The notes under the pieces are model-generated. The model ran no database searches and was not told the DNA's origin. It saw only the letters and a program-made list of their open reading frames with translations. From an uncultured Microbacterium sp. (GTDB lineage: Bacteria > Actinomycetota > Actinomycetes > Actinomycetales > Microbacteriaceae), in NCBI GenBank assembly GCA_947503655.1, contig CANNEP010000018.1, forward strand, positions 1-44,580: a stretch of DNA of 44,580 nt, read 5' to 3'. A program made the position numbers and the translations under genes. Numbering within the stretch: position 1 is the first letter of the stretch; every line of letters begins with the position of its first letter. Shown here in pieces: positions 30,781 to 39,473 of this stretch.

Positions 30781-31254
30781 TCAGTCTGCTGATGCCTCGG
30801 TGACGCGCTTCTTTTCGCGTACGTACACTTCGCGGCGCACGCGAGCGACGACGTCGCCGTCTTCGTCGGTGATGACGGTCTCGAACCACTCGAGCACCTT
30901 CGCCCCGCCGCGGGCGAGCTCGCGTACTTGAGCTGCACGCTCTGGGCTGACTTCGAAAACAGCAGTCAAGGTTCCGCGCCCCGGCTTCACAAACTCAATC
31001 TCGCCCTTCGTGTCCCACACCACGTAGTCGCGACCCAGCTGATGCATCAGCAGCATGAAGAAGTACGGGTCGGTCATGGCAGACATGGAACCACCGAAGG
31101 CGGTTTTCACGTAGTTGCGCGTGATGAGGTTCACGCGCAGGGTGACGACGGCGCGCGTCCAGTCCTCGGAAAACTCGCGCACGCGAATGCCAGCGAAAAA
31201 GTTTGGAGCCCACAGGCTCATGCCCAGGGCCAAGCGGCGGGGAGTGATGCGCAT
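30781..31254 (-). CDS. DUF4442 hotdog-fold (thioesterase-like) protein
   Basis: A 157-residue cytoplasmic protein resembling the DUF4442 branch of the hotdog thioesterase fold. The segments LITRNYVKTAFGGSMSAM, with its conserved Asn and the G-G-S turn before the central helix, and WDTKGEIEFVKPGRGTL place it there. A thioesterase or acyl-binding role on CoA or ACP thioesters is inferred from fold only. ATG 31254 has CACACT six bases upstream. It converges with hisS, 22 bases apart, with no terminator between them, and is divergent from the GntR operon. Confidence 0.82.
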   Translation of the reverse strand: MRITPRRLALGMSLWAPNFFAGIRVREFSEDWTRAVVTLRVNLITRNYVKTAFGGSMSAMTDPYFFMLLMHQLGRDYVVWDTKGEIEFVKPGRGTLTAVFEVSPERAAQVRELARGGAKVLEWFETVITDEDGDVVARVRREVYVREKKRVTEASAD

Positions 31255-31321
31255 TTCTCTAGTGTGTCCGCCCGGTCAAAGGGCAGCAAATTCGGTTGGA
31301 GAATCGGCACAATCGTCCGTC

Positions 31322-31351
31322 TAGACACAGTTGTTCTATTTGAAGTAGAAT
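31322..31351 (+). promoter_or_regulatory. promoter and candidate operator of the gntR-DUF1648 operon
   Basis: TAGACA (31322-31327) and TAGAAT (31346-31351), 18 bases apart, form a good -35/-10 pair. The ATG at 31357 follows the -10 by five bases, so the message would be leaderless. The inverted repeat TTCTA-N7-TAGAA (31334-31350) overlaps the -10 and is a likely autorepressor site. Confidence 0.6.
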
Positions 31352-31356
31352 AAAGC

Positions 31357-31707
31357 ATGTTCATCACCGTGAATCCGCAGAGCGACGAGCCCCTGTTCGC
31401 ACAGGTCGCCAGCGCCGTGCGTGCGGAAGCCGCGACGGGAGCACTTCGCCCCGGCGACAAGCTCCCGGCCGCTCGCGAAGTTGCAGCCGCACTCGGGATG
31501 AACCTGCACACAGTGCTGCACGCGTATCAAGATTTGCGTGATGAAGGGCTCATTGAAATGCGCCGCGGTCGCGGCGCGATCATCACCGAAGCGGCGGCTC
31601 CGCTCGCCGAACTTTCTGATGACATCTCCGCGCTCGTCGCGAAGGCGAAGGGCCTTGGGCTCTCCGCAGAAACATTGACATCCCTCGTTAAGGAGGCCAC
31701 ACGATGA
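31357..31707 (+). CDS. GntR-family (YtrA subfamily) transcriptional regulator
   Basis: A 116-residue regulator with one winged helix (about residues 10-76: PLFAQVASAVRAEAATGAL, RPGDKLPAAREVAAALGMN, HTVLHAYQDLRDEGLIEMRRGRG in order) and a short helical tail. This is the layout of the YtrA subfamily, which lacks a large effector domain. YtrA-type genes usually repress their own operon with membrane proteins. Here the next gene is a DUF1648 membrane protein joined by an ATGA overlap, and an inverted repeat covers the promoter, which fits autorepression. The inducer is unknown, though envelope-active compounds are typical for relatives. Confidence 0.9.
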   Translation: MFITVNPQSDEPLFAQVASAVRAEAATGALRPGDKLPAAREVAAALGMNLHTVLHAYQDLRDEGLIEMRRGRGAIITEAAAPLAELSDDISALVAKAKGLGLSAETLTSLVKEATR

Positions 31708-32717
31708 CAACATCAATCACCCCCACGACGACCCTGGCGCACGCTCGCGCGCGCTTCCTGCTCGTCGGTTTCTGGGTTCCGTTCCTTGCCCTAGTCGGTG
31801 CACTCGTTCTGCAACTCATGTGGCTGAGCGAGCTGCCGATCCCTGCCGCAATCCACTTCTCGGGCCGTGGTGGCCCCGATGGCTTCGGCCCGGCGTGGAC
31901 CTTCCCGGTGCTCACCGGCGTGATCGGCATCGGCATGCTGATGCTGTCGACGCTGCCCATCATCGTGATGGCCCGGCGCGGCCAGTGGAGCGTTTCGCCG
32001 CGCCTCCTCGGTGCGATCATGGCTGCAACCGTTGTCATGCTCGCCATCGGCCTCACCCTGACCGTGAATTCGCAGCGCGGCCTGACCGACGCCACGAAGG
32101 CACCTGACGCTGGCCCGTTCATTCTGCTGGGCGCCGCCATCGGCCTCGTCTATGGCGTTGCCGCGTGGTTCCTGCAGCCAGCCCTCACCCTGCTGCCTGA
32201 GCCCCAAGCGGTGATCACGCCGGCAGTGGTGGCGAGTGGAACCAAGACGGCGTGGATGCAGACGGCTCGCGTTGGTGGCGCAGGGCTCGTGCTCACGGTG
32301 ATCGGTGTCGGCACGGTGCTCGCGATGGCGATTGTGATGACCTTCACCGCTCCGGGCTCAGCCTGGGTTCTGTGGGCGACGGCGGTGCTCATGTTTGTGC
32401 TGTTCGCGTCGATGTTCGTCTTCCGGGTGCGTATCGATGAAACCGGGTTCCACGCGCGCAGTATCGCGGGAATCCCGAGCTTCCACATTCCACGCGAGGA
32501 GATCGCCGAGGTGCGCTCGCTAACTGTCAACGGTATGGCTGACTTTGGTGGCTGGGGGCTGCGCTACATGCCGGGTAGCGGCACGGGCATCATTCTGCGC
32601 ACCGGCGAAGCGCTGCAGATCGTGCGCACGAACGGCAAGAAGTTCACCGTCACGGTCCAAGATTCGGTGCGCGCCGCCGAGCTCCTCCTGGGGCTACGTG
32701 AACACGCAACCCCGTGA
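31704..32717 (+). CDS. DUF1648-domain membrane protein
   Basis: A 337-residue membrane protein. The N-terminal DUF1648 region (about 15-75) has a first helix and the segment LPIPAAIHFSGRGGPDGFGPAW, followed by helices at about 70-92, 105-125, 140-160, 195-220 and 228-245, and a C-terminal soluble part (about 250-337) with VRIDETGFHARSIAGIPSF-like beta strands resembling a PH-type domain. The function is unknown; in firmicutes relatives of DUF1648 proteins are linked to membrane or antibiotic stress. It starts at the ATGA overlapping the gntR stop, so both genes form one regulated unit. Confidence 0.82.
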   Translation: MTTSITPTTTLAHARARFLLVGFWVPFLALVGALVLQLMWLSELPIPAAIHFSGRGGPDGFGPAWTFPVLTGVIGIGMLMLSTLPIIVMARRGQWSVSPRLLGAIMAATVVMLAIGLTLTVNSQRGLTDATKAPDAGPFILLGAAIGLVYGVAAWFLQPALTLLPEPQAVITPAVVASGTKTAWMQTARVGGAGLVLTVIGVGTVLAMAIVMTFTAPGSAWVLWATAVLMFVLFASMFVFRVRIDETGFHARSIAGIPSFHIPREEIAEVRSLTVNGMADFGGWGLRYMPGSGTGIILRTGEALQIVRTNGKKFTVTVQDSVRAAELLLGLREHATP

Positions 32718-32738
32718 AGCGCCGCGCATGATCGCGCG

Positions 32739-34712
32739 TTAGAACCGGCGGCCACCCCTGCGGCCAGACGACCGACTCCCGCCCCGGGACGATCGGCCGC
32801 TGCTCGATGACCGACTCCTCCGGGAGCTATGCCCACCGGAAGAGCGCCGTCGTGACGACCCGGACGAGCCGCCCCACCCGGACGAGCTCCCGCCACCGCC
32901 GCCTTCACCCCCAAACGCGCTGGCCAGGGCGCCGACCACGAGGCCGCCGATGGCGAAGAGCACGACAACGCCCAATTCGCCATCCGCGACGCTCGCGCTG
33001 CCGAACAATCCGAGGGCACCGCCGCTAATACCGCCGAGGAGAGCTTTGCCGCCGCGCCCTTCGTCGTCGTCCGCGGCGGAATATGAGCGTGGCGACGGAT
33101 CGCCCGCGTCACGTGAGTCGTACATGATGGCCTCGTTCGAAGCCCTGCCGGTCGGTCTGGTGAACCGCCCGCGCTCGGGGGCGGGCGGCGCTGCGATGGC
33201 TGTCTGCACCTGCTGTGCGAGCGCTAGAGCGGCATCCGCCGCCAGGTCGCGTGCGTCGTCTCCCGTCGCTTCCTTCGCCACGACGAGTTGCCGGTGCGCG
33301 GCGCTGAGGCGGAGGAGTGCGAAGGTTCCCGCCTCACCGGGGCGTGCTTGCACTGACTTCTCCGCGGCCTCCACAGCCGCAACCGCCTGATCTAGGCGTG
33401 ATCCGTTTTCGGAGTAGGTCTCGCTCGAGTCGGTGACCGGGGGTGACGGCTGCACCTGGCGGGCTGCCAAAGCGTCGGCCTGTGCATCGACGGCGTCATG
33501 CAGATCGTTCGCCTCGGCGAGGAGCCGCTCGATCTCGTGCACGGTCTGTGTGATGGCGCGCGGCTTCTTGCCAGCAACGGCTTTCTGCAGCGCATCAAGG
33601 TGCTCATCGGCTACAGTCAACCGCGAACTGATCTCATCGGCGTTGCCCGCGATGCCGACGAGGTCTGCGGCTGGGAAGGCTGCCGCGAGGGATTCGAGAC
33701 GCTCGGCTGTTTGGCTCTGAAGACGAGTAGCATCTGCTCGCACGGACCGCAGTCGGGCGAGATGGTCGGCAGCACCGTCCGTTATGGCGCGCAGCTTCGC
33801 AATCTCTTTTTTGCGGTCTTCGAGGCGAGCGTCCACCTCGGTGCACAGCCGAAAGATGTCGTCCGTCCATGACCGCGTCTGTGACGGTGCGTCTGCTTCG
33901 GCATCCTGAAGCTTCTCCAGAATGCGGAAGCCCTCGTTGAGCTGTGTCCGGTTCTCCGCTAATACGGCGGCGAACTCGGCGGTCGTCTCCTCACCGAACT
34001 CAGCGGTCACGAAGCCGAGCTCCTGTTCGCTCGTGCGCACCGCCTCATCGGCCTGTACAAGCCGCTGCGCCGCGCGCTTCTTTTGCCCCTCGAGGGTGCG
34101 CAGCTCCGCGGCCAGGGCTGACCGGCGCCGTACGAACAACACCAGCCGCGTGACGGCGAAGATGACGAGTGCGAAACCTGCCAGGATCAGCGCCCACACC
34201 CACCATGGCCAGGGAACTTTGGCGAATTCGTCGGCGACATAACCAATGCCGCCCGCCCAGTCGTTGTCTGCCAGGTAGTCCGATCCCAGTTGATCCTCGA
34301 TGTCGAGGATCCTCGATTCAGACAGCGGGCCGGCGGCAACGCCATCGCCCCCGTACTCGGCGGAAATCGCGAGGCTACGGCCGTCGGTCGCAATCGCAAG
34401 GAGGTATTGACCGGAGCCGAGGTTATTGAGCTGAGCAGTTTCGTCCGCCCACGCCAGGGCATTGGTAGGGTCATCAAAATCAGGCACGAGAACGACAAAC
34501 AGCTCGGGTCGGCCATCCGAAGATGCCAGCTCCTCGAGTTTCTGCTCGAGGAGCGACTCTTCCGCCTCATTCAAGACATCGGCGCGGTCGCTGATGTGGC
34601 CCGAGCCCAGCGACGGCGGTGGCTCGGCATTCGCCGCCGATCCGAAGGCGAGACCGCCCAGCAGCATCAGTCCACATACTGCGACACCAAATCGCACTAT
34701 CCCGTTCGTCAT
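32739..34712 (-). CDS. TPM-domain membrane protein with long helical region and Ser/Arg/Gly-rich tail
   Basis: A 657-residue envelope protein. It has a signal peptide (residues 1-29, ending ANA), an extracellular TPM domain (about 36-160, ADVLNEAEESLLEQKLEEL, YLLAIATDGRSLAISAEYG), a transmembrane helix (about 166-188), then about 350 residues of charged helices, likely coiled coil, then two glycine-rich hydrophobic segments and a low-complexity Gly/Ser/Arg tail ending GRRGGRRF. TPM proteins are tied to photosystem repair in plants and phosphatase-like or membrane roles in bacteria. No enzyme activity can be claimed. I chose ATG 34712 because GAGGGG lies six bases upstream and the signal peptide begins there. 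ATG 34754 would add 14 residues. Confidence 0.85.
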   Translation of the reverse strand: MTNGIVRFGVAVCGLMLLGGLAFGSAANAEPPPSLGSGHISDRADVLNEAEESLLEQKLEELASSDGRPELFVVLVPDFDDPTNALAWADETAQLNNLGSGQYLLAIATDGRSLAISAEYGGDGVAAGPLSESRILDIEDQLGSDYLADNDWAGGIGYVADEFAKVPWPWWVWALILAGFALVIFAVTRLVLFVRRRSALAAELRTLEGQKKRAAQRLVQADEAVRTSEQELGFVTAEFGEETTAEFAAVLAENRTQLNEGFRILEKLQDAEADAPSQTRSWTDDIFRLCTEVDARLEDRKKEIAKLRAITDGAADHLARLRSVRADATRLQSQTAERLESLAAAFPAADLVGIAGNADEISSRLTVADEHLDALQKAVAGKKPRAITQTVHEIERLLAEANDLHDAVDAQADALAARQVQPSPPVTDSSETYSENGSRLDQAVAAVEAAEKSVQARPGEAGTFALLRLSAAHRQLVVAKEATGDDARDLAADAALALAQQVQTAIAAPPAPERGRFTRPTGRASNEAIMYDSRDAGDPSPRSYSAADDDEGRGGKALLGGISGGALGLFGSASVADGELGVVVLFAIGGLVVGALASAFGGEGGGGGSSSGWGGSSGSSRRRSSGGHSSRRSRSSSSGRSSRGGSRSSGRRGGRRF

Positions 34713-34756
34713 CGCGCGTCCCCTCGCTTGAAATACGGTGGTCCCTATCCTCACAC

Positions 34757-35557
34757 ATGGTGCATACCGAGCCTGGGCGTCTCAGCCTGCTCCCCACGTT
34801 CGCCGCTATCACGCGCGCATCGATGGTTCCTCCCGGCCCCATAGCGACCGCACCCCTTGACCCGCGCGCCGCGACAGCGTTTCCTGGGGGAGTGAACCTC
34901 ACCCCCGATACCACCGCAGCCGCCGACGCCTACCTCACCGACACTCTCATCGCGCCTGACGAAGCGTTGCAAAACGCGCTCGCCGCACAGCGCGGTGCCG
35001 ACCTTCCCGACATCGAAGTGACCGCGTTGAGCGGCAAACTCCTGAATCTGCTCATCCGCATGAGCGGGGCCAAGCGCGTGCTCGAAATCGGCACCCTCGG
35101 CGCATATTCCACGATTTGGATGGCCCGCGCCGTCGGTGACGACGGTCACGTCACGACGATTGAAGCGGAACCAGACATCGCGAAAGTCGCGCAGCAGAAC
35201 CTCAACAACGCGGGCGTTGCCGAGCGCGTAGAGATCAAGATTGGTCGCGGCGAGCACGTGCTCCCGACGCTCGTTGGCGCCGAACCCTACGACTTCGTCT
35301 TCATCGACGCTGACAAAGAATCCAACACGCTCTACCTCGACTACGCGGTGAAGCTGGGGCGCAGCGGAACCGTCGTGGTTGTCGACAACATCGGTCGCGA
35401 GGGTGAGATTGTGCGGCCCGACACCACCGACCCCAAGGTGCAGGGGACACGCGCGGGCCTAGAAATGCTCGGCCGTGACCCTCGTTTTGACGCCACCGCG
35501 TTTCAAACCGTGGGATCCAAAGGGTGGGATGGCACGGCCATCGCCGTCATTGTGTGA
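34757..35557 (+). CDS. SAM-dependent O-methyltransferase (Methyltransf_3, CCoAOMT-like)
   Basis: Class I SAM methyltransferase of the catechol/caffeoyl-CoA O-methyltransferase group. Motifs are VLEIGTLGAYSTIWMA (SAM loop), TTIEAEPDI, DFVFIDADKESN (metal-binding acidic site) and VVVDNIGREGEIV. The start is uncertain. ATG 34757 has TATCCT five bases upstream, as for the gntR gene, and gives 266 residues with a Pro-rich 45-residue extension. GTG 34892 gives 221 residues, the usual family length, but has only GGGGGA directly before it. The substrate is unknown. It is divergent from the TPM gene and lies upstream of eno in the same direction. Confidence 0.85.
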   Translation: MVHTEPGRLSLLPTFAAITRASMVPPGPIATAPLDPRAATAFPGGVNLTPDTTAAADAYLTDTLIAPDEALQNALAAQRGADLPDIEVTALSGKLLNLLIRMSGAKRVLEIGTLGAYSTIWMARAVGDDGHVTTIEAEPDIAKVAQQNLNNAGVAERVEIKIGRGEHVLPTLVGAEPYDFVFIDADKESNTLYLDYAVKLGRSGTVVVVDNIGREGEIVRPDTTDPKVQGTRAGLEMLGRDPRFDATAFQTVGSKGWDGTAIAVIV

Positions 35558-35597
35558 CGGTCTGCAACATTGCTTCACCCGTACTCGTGCCTCTCGA

Positions 35598-36938
<1,341 letters not shown>

Positions 36939-36972
36939 GCCGAGCGCGGCAACGCACTCACGCTGAAACACA

Positions 36973-37014
36973 GAGAGGGGAAATCCATGGCACGACGCCC
37001 GGATTTCCCCTCTC
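36973..37014 (+). promoter_or_regulatory. 14-bp perfect hairpin enclosing the ftsB start codon
   Basis: GAGAGGGGAAATCC (36973-36986) is exactly complementary to GGATTTCCCCTCTC (37001-37014). The 14-base loop starts with ATG 36987. The left arm contains the GAGAGGGG that would be the ribosome binding site. No T-run follows. It is either the eno terminator or a ribosome-binding-site-sequestering element of the ftsB-like gene. Confidence 0.75.
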
Positions 37015-37571
37015 GTGTGTCTACGTCCCGCACCGATCCGGTTCGCACGATGACCGCGCGGGGGAGTAAAACCACCAACCGTGCCAAGCGCGTCGACGTT
37101 CGTGATTGGCTCGGCGGCATCCGGTTCTCCGGATTCATGGCCATCATGCTGGGGCTGGTCGTGCTCGCTGTCTTCGTGCTGGTCCCGAGTATCGGCACCT
37201 ACCTCGAACAGCGCCAGCGCATCGCATCGCTGCAAGAAGCCGTCGCGGTATCGCAAAAAGAGGTTGATCGCCTCGAAGCCGAGCGCGACCGCTGGACAGA
37301 CGCGAACTACATCGCGTCGCAGGCCCGCGAGCGGCTGTACTACGTCAAGCCCGGTGAGGTTGTTTATCTCGTCGACAACGACCTTGACGAATCTCTTCTC
37401 CCGCTCGGCCGTGGTCCGGTCAGCGACAAGGTGGAGAAGACGAGCGTTAATTGGATGACGAAGGCGTTGCGCTCGGTGACCGAATCGGGCCTCGCGCAAT
37501 CAGTAGCCGTCACCGACGAGGCCGCCAACACGCCAGAGCCCGGCGAACAGACAGATTCACCGACGCCCTGA
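36987..37571 (+). CDS. septum formation initiator (FtsB/DivIC family) protein
   Basis: A bitopic cell-division protein of 194 residues: cytoplasmic basic N-terminus (1-48), one transmembrane helix (about 49-71), an extracellular coiled coil (about 72-105, EQRQRIASLQEAVAVSQKEV) and the family motif RERLYYVKPGEVVYLV, then an acidic Pro-rich tail. FtsB/DivIC joins FtsL and FtsQ in the divisome. ATG 36987 has GAGAGGGG upstream, but both are inside a 14-bp hairpin. If that hairpin is instead the eno terminator, ATG 37050 (MTARGSK) would be the start. The position after eno is conserved in actinobacteria. Confidence 0.88.
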   Translation: MARRPDFPSRVSTSRTDPVRTMTARGSKTTNRAKRVDVRDWLGGIRFSGFMAIMLGLVVLAVFVLVPSIGTYLEQRQRIASLQEAVAVSQKEVDRLEAERDRWTDANYIASQARERLYYVKPGEVVYLVDNDLDESLLPLGRGPVSDKVEKTSVNWMTKALRSVTESGLAQSVAVTDEAANTPEPGEQTDSPTP

Positions 37572-37575
37572 CCGG

Positions 37576-37581
37576 TAGCCT
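37576..37581 (+). promoter_or_regulatory. -10-like hexamer of the DUF501 gene
   Basis: TAGCCT, six bases (AAAGGG) before GTG 37588, five bases after the ftsB stop; leaderless arrangement. Confidence 0.4.
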
Positions 37582-37587
37582 AAAGGG

Positions 37588-38106
37588 GTGACTGTGCCCC
37601 CTTTTGAACCCGTACGCCAGGTCGATCTCGATGTGATGAGCTCGCAGCTCGGCCGCACTGTGCGCGGCGTTGTGGGCATCGCTGCCCGTTGCGTGTGCGG
37701 CAACCCGACGGTTGTCTCGACTCAGCCGCGACTGGATGACGGCACGCCGTTTCCCACGTTCTACTACATGAGCCACCCGGGCGCCACGGCCTCGATGAGC
37801 CGTCTTGAAGCCTCCGGCATCATGGCGGAATACTCCGCACTCCTCGAAACCGACGAAGAAGTTCGCGCCGCCTACCAGCGCGCACACGAGGCCTACCTTG
37901 CCGACCGCGCCCAGTTTGGTGACGTCGAAGAAATCGATGGCATCTCCGCCGGGGGTATGCCGACCCGCGTCAAGTGCCTGCACGCGCTTGCCGGTCACGC
38001 CCTCGCCGCTGGCCCCGGTGTGAACCCGATCGGTGACCTGGCACTCGCTGCCGCCGACTGGTCACCCACCGTCTGCATTTGCGACGAGCCGGGTCGAGCG
38101 GCATGA
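37588..38106 (+). CDS. DUF501 family protein
   Basis: A 172-residue protein of the DUF501 family, conserved in actinobacteria beside eno and ftsB; the function is unknown. Six cysteines or close clusters stand out: ARCVCGNP near residues 34-39, VKCLHALAGH and VCICDEP near the C-terminus, suggesting metal or iron-sulfur binding. The FPTFYYMSHPGATASMSRLEASG segment is the most family-like part. GTG 37588 has TAGCCT six bases upstream. An in-frame GTG at 37594 with AAGGGG five bases before it is an alternative. The stop overlaps the protease start (ATGA). Confidence 0.87.
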   Translation: MTVPPFEPVRQVDLDVMSSQLGRTVRGVVGIAARCVCGNPTVVSTQPRLDDGTPFPTFYYMSHPGATASMSRLEASGIMAEYSALLETDEEVRAAYQRAHEAYLADRAQFGDVEEIDGISAGGMPTRVKCLHALAGHALAAGPGVNPIGDLALAAADWSPTVCICDEPGRAA

Positions 38107-39473
38107 AGCGTGCGCTCGCGATTGTCATCGTCGGCGTTTTCGCCGCGATGCTTTCGCTGAGCGCTCCCGCCATGGCCGTCGAGTTGGCAGAAGACCCGAC
38201 GCCCACGTCATCGACTACAGAAACGTCAACACCAACCCCCTCGCCAACTCCGACAGACCCGATCCGGGGTGCCGAGTACTGGCTCGATGGCTACGGAATC
38301 ACCGAAGCGTGGAAGACCACGAAGGGTGACGGTGTCACGATCGCCGTCATTGACACCGGTGTCGCGCACACCGCATCGCTCGACCCCGCGGTCGTCGGCG
38401 GCGCTGACTTCTCCGGTGCGGGTAGCGAAGACGGCCGCACACCCGTGGGCGTGAAAGACGCCAACCACGGCACGTATGTCGCCTCGCTTCTCGCGGCTCG
38501 CCCCGGTGCTGGCGACACCGGTATGGTTGGCGTCGCTCCGGAAGCCGACATTCTCGCAATCTCCGTTGGCTTTGGTTCAAGCGCCACGGTTCCGTTCGTC
38601 GATCAGCTCGCCGACGCGATCGTGTGGGCCGTTGACGAAGGCGCCGACATCATCAACCTGTCGCTCACGACCAACCAGCTGTCGTGGGATCAAAGCTGGG
38701 ACGCCGCGTTTCAATACGCGTTTGACCACGACGTCGTCGTGATCGTCGCCGCCGGCAACCGGGGGAGCGGAACCTCGGTCGTCGGTGCGCCCGCAACAAT
38801 TCCCGGCGTGCTCACCGTTGCTGGCGTCGACCCGACCGGCAAAGCGAGCCTCGGGGCGTCGACGCAGGGCATCACGATTGGTGTTGCGGCTCCGAGTGAG
38901 GAGCTCTTGGGCATCGCTCCCGATGGCAGCGTCGTGGTGTGGGACGGAACCAGTGGTGCAGCTCCCATAGTGGCGGGAGTAGCGGCGCTCGTGCGCTCGG
39001 CGCACCCCGATCTTGACGCGGCGAACGTCATTCAGCGACTCATTGCGACGGCGACTCCGGTGCCGGGCGCGGCCACGCCGTCGCCCCTGTACGGTTACGG
39101 CCTGATCGACGCGAAGGCTGCTGTTACCGCAACCAACGTCACCCACGTTGATGAGAATCCGATGGGGTCGTTGGCTGAGTGGGTGCGCATTTATCGGCGT
39201 GCGGATGCACCGCCGCAACCCCAGCAGCCGGGCGAGGTTCCGCAGGTCCAAATCCCGGAATTGCCACCGGTTGAAGGGCAAGCGCCGAAGCCGAATCCCC
39301 TGATGCCTTCCTTAGAATCCATCCGTAACGGGTCTATTCCGCTCATCGCTGTGACATTGCCTGGTATTCTATTAGCGCTCGGCGTCACTGCTGCTGCCCG
39401 GAGCATCCGTTCGGCGCGCGAGTCGCGCACGTCGAGTAATGATCACTCAAAGGAATTATCTTCCCGTGCCTAA
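38103..39473 (+). CDS. membrane-anchored S8 (subtilisin/mycosin-like) serine protease
   Basis: A 456-residue exported subtilase. It has a signal peptide (1-25, APAMA), a Thr/Pro-rich linker (31-53), a catalytic domain with Asp84 (AVIDTGV), His122 (NHGTYVAS), oxyanion Asn219 (VAAGN) and Ser284 (DGTSGAAP), then a Pro/Gln-rich stretch and one C-terminal transmembrane helix (about 410-435) with a basic tail. The arrangement matches mycosins, but no ESX/type VII genes are nearby, so the substrate is unknown. Gly follows the catalytic Ser where Met or Phe is usual. ATG 38103 overlaps the DUF501 stop as ATGA; the end overlaps the NDH-2 start. Confidence 0.9.
   Translation: MKRALAIVIVGVFAAMLSLSAPAMAVELAEDPTPTSSTTETSTPTPSPTPTDPIRGAEYWLDGYGITEAWKTTKGDGVTIAVIDTGVAHTASLDPAVVGGADFSGAGSEDGRTPVGVKDANHGTYVASLLAARPGAGDTGMVGVAPEADILAISVGFGSSATVPFVDQLADAIVWAVDEGADIINLSLTTNQLSWDQSWDAAFQYAFDHDVVVIVAAGNRGSGTSVVGAPATIPGVLTVAGVDPTGKASLGASTQGITIGVAAPSEELLGIAPDGSVVVWDGTSGAAPIVAGVAALVRSAHPDLDAANVIQRLIATATPVPGAATPSPLYGYGLIDAKAAVTATNVTHVDENPMGSLAEWVRIYRRADAPPQPQQPGEVPQVQIPELPPVEGQAPKPNPLMPSLESIRNGSIPLIAVTLPGILLALGVTAAARSIRSARESRTSSNDHSKELSSRA

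Noticed and set aside
32739..33100. Gly/Ser/Arg-rich end of the TPM protein as an internal repeat array
   Set aside because: The sequence is low-complexity but without a regular unit; it is best seen as a disordered tail of the protein.
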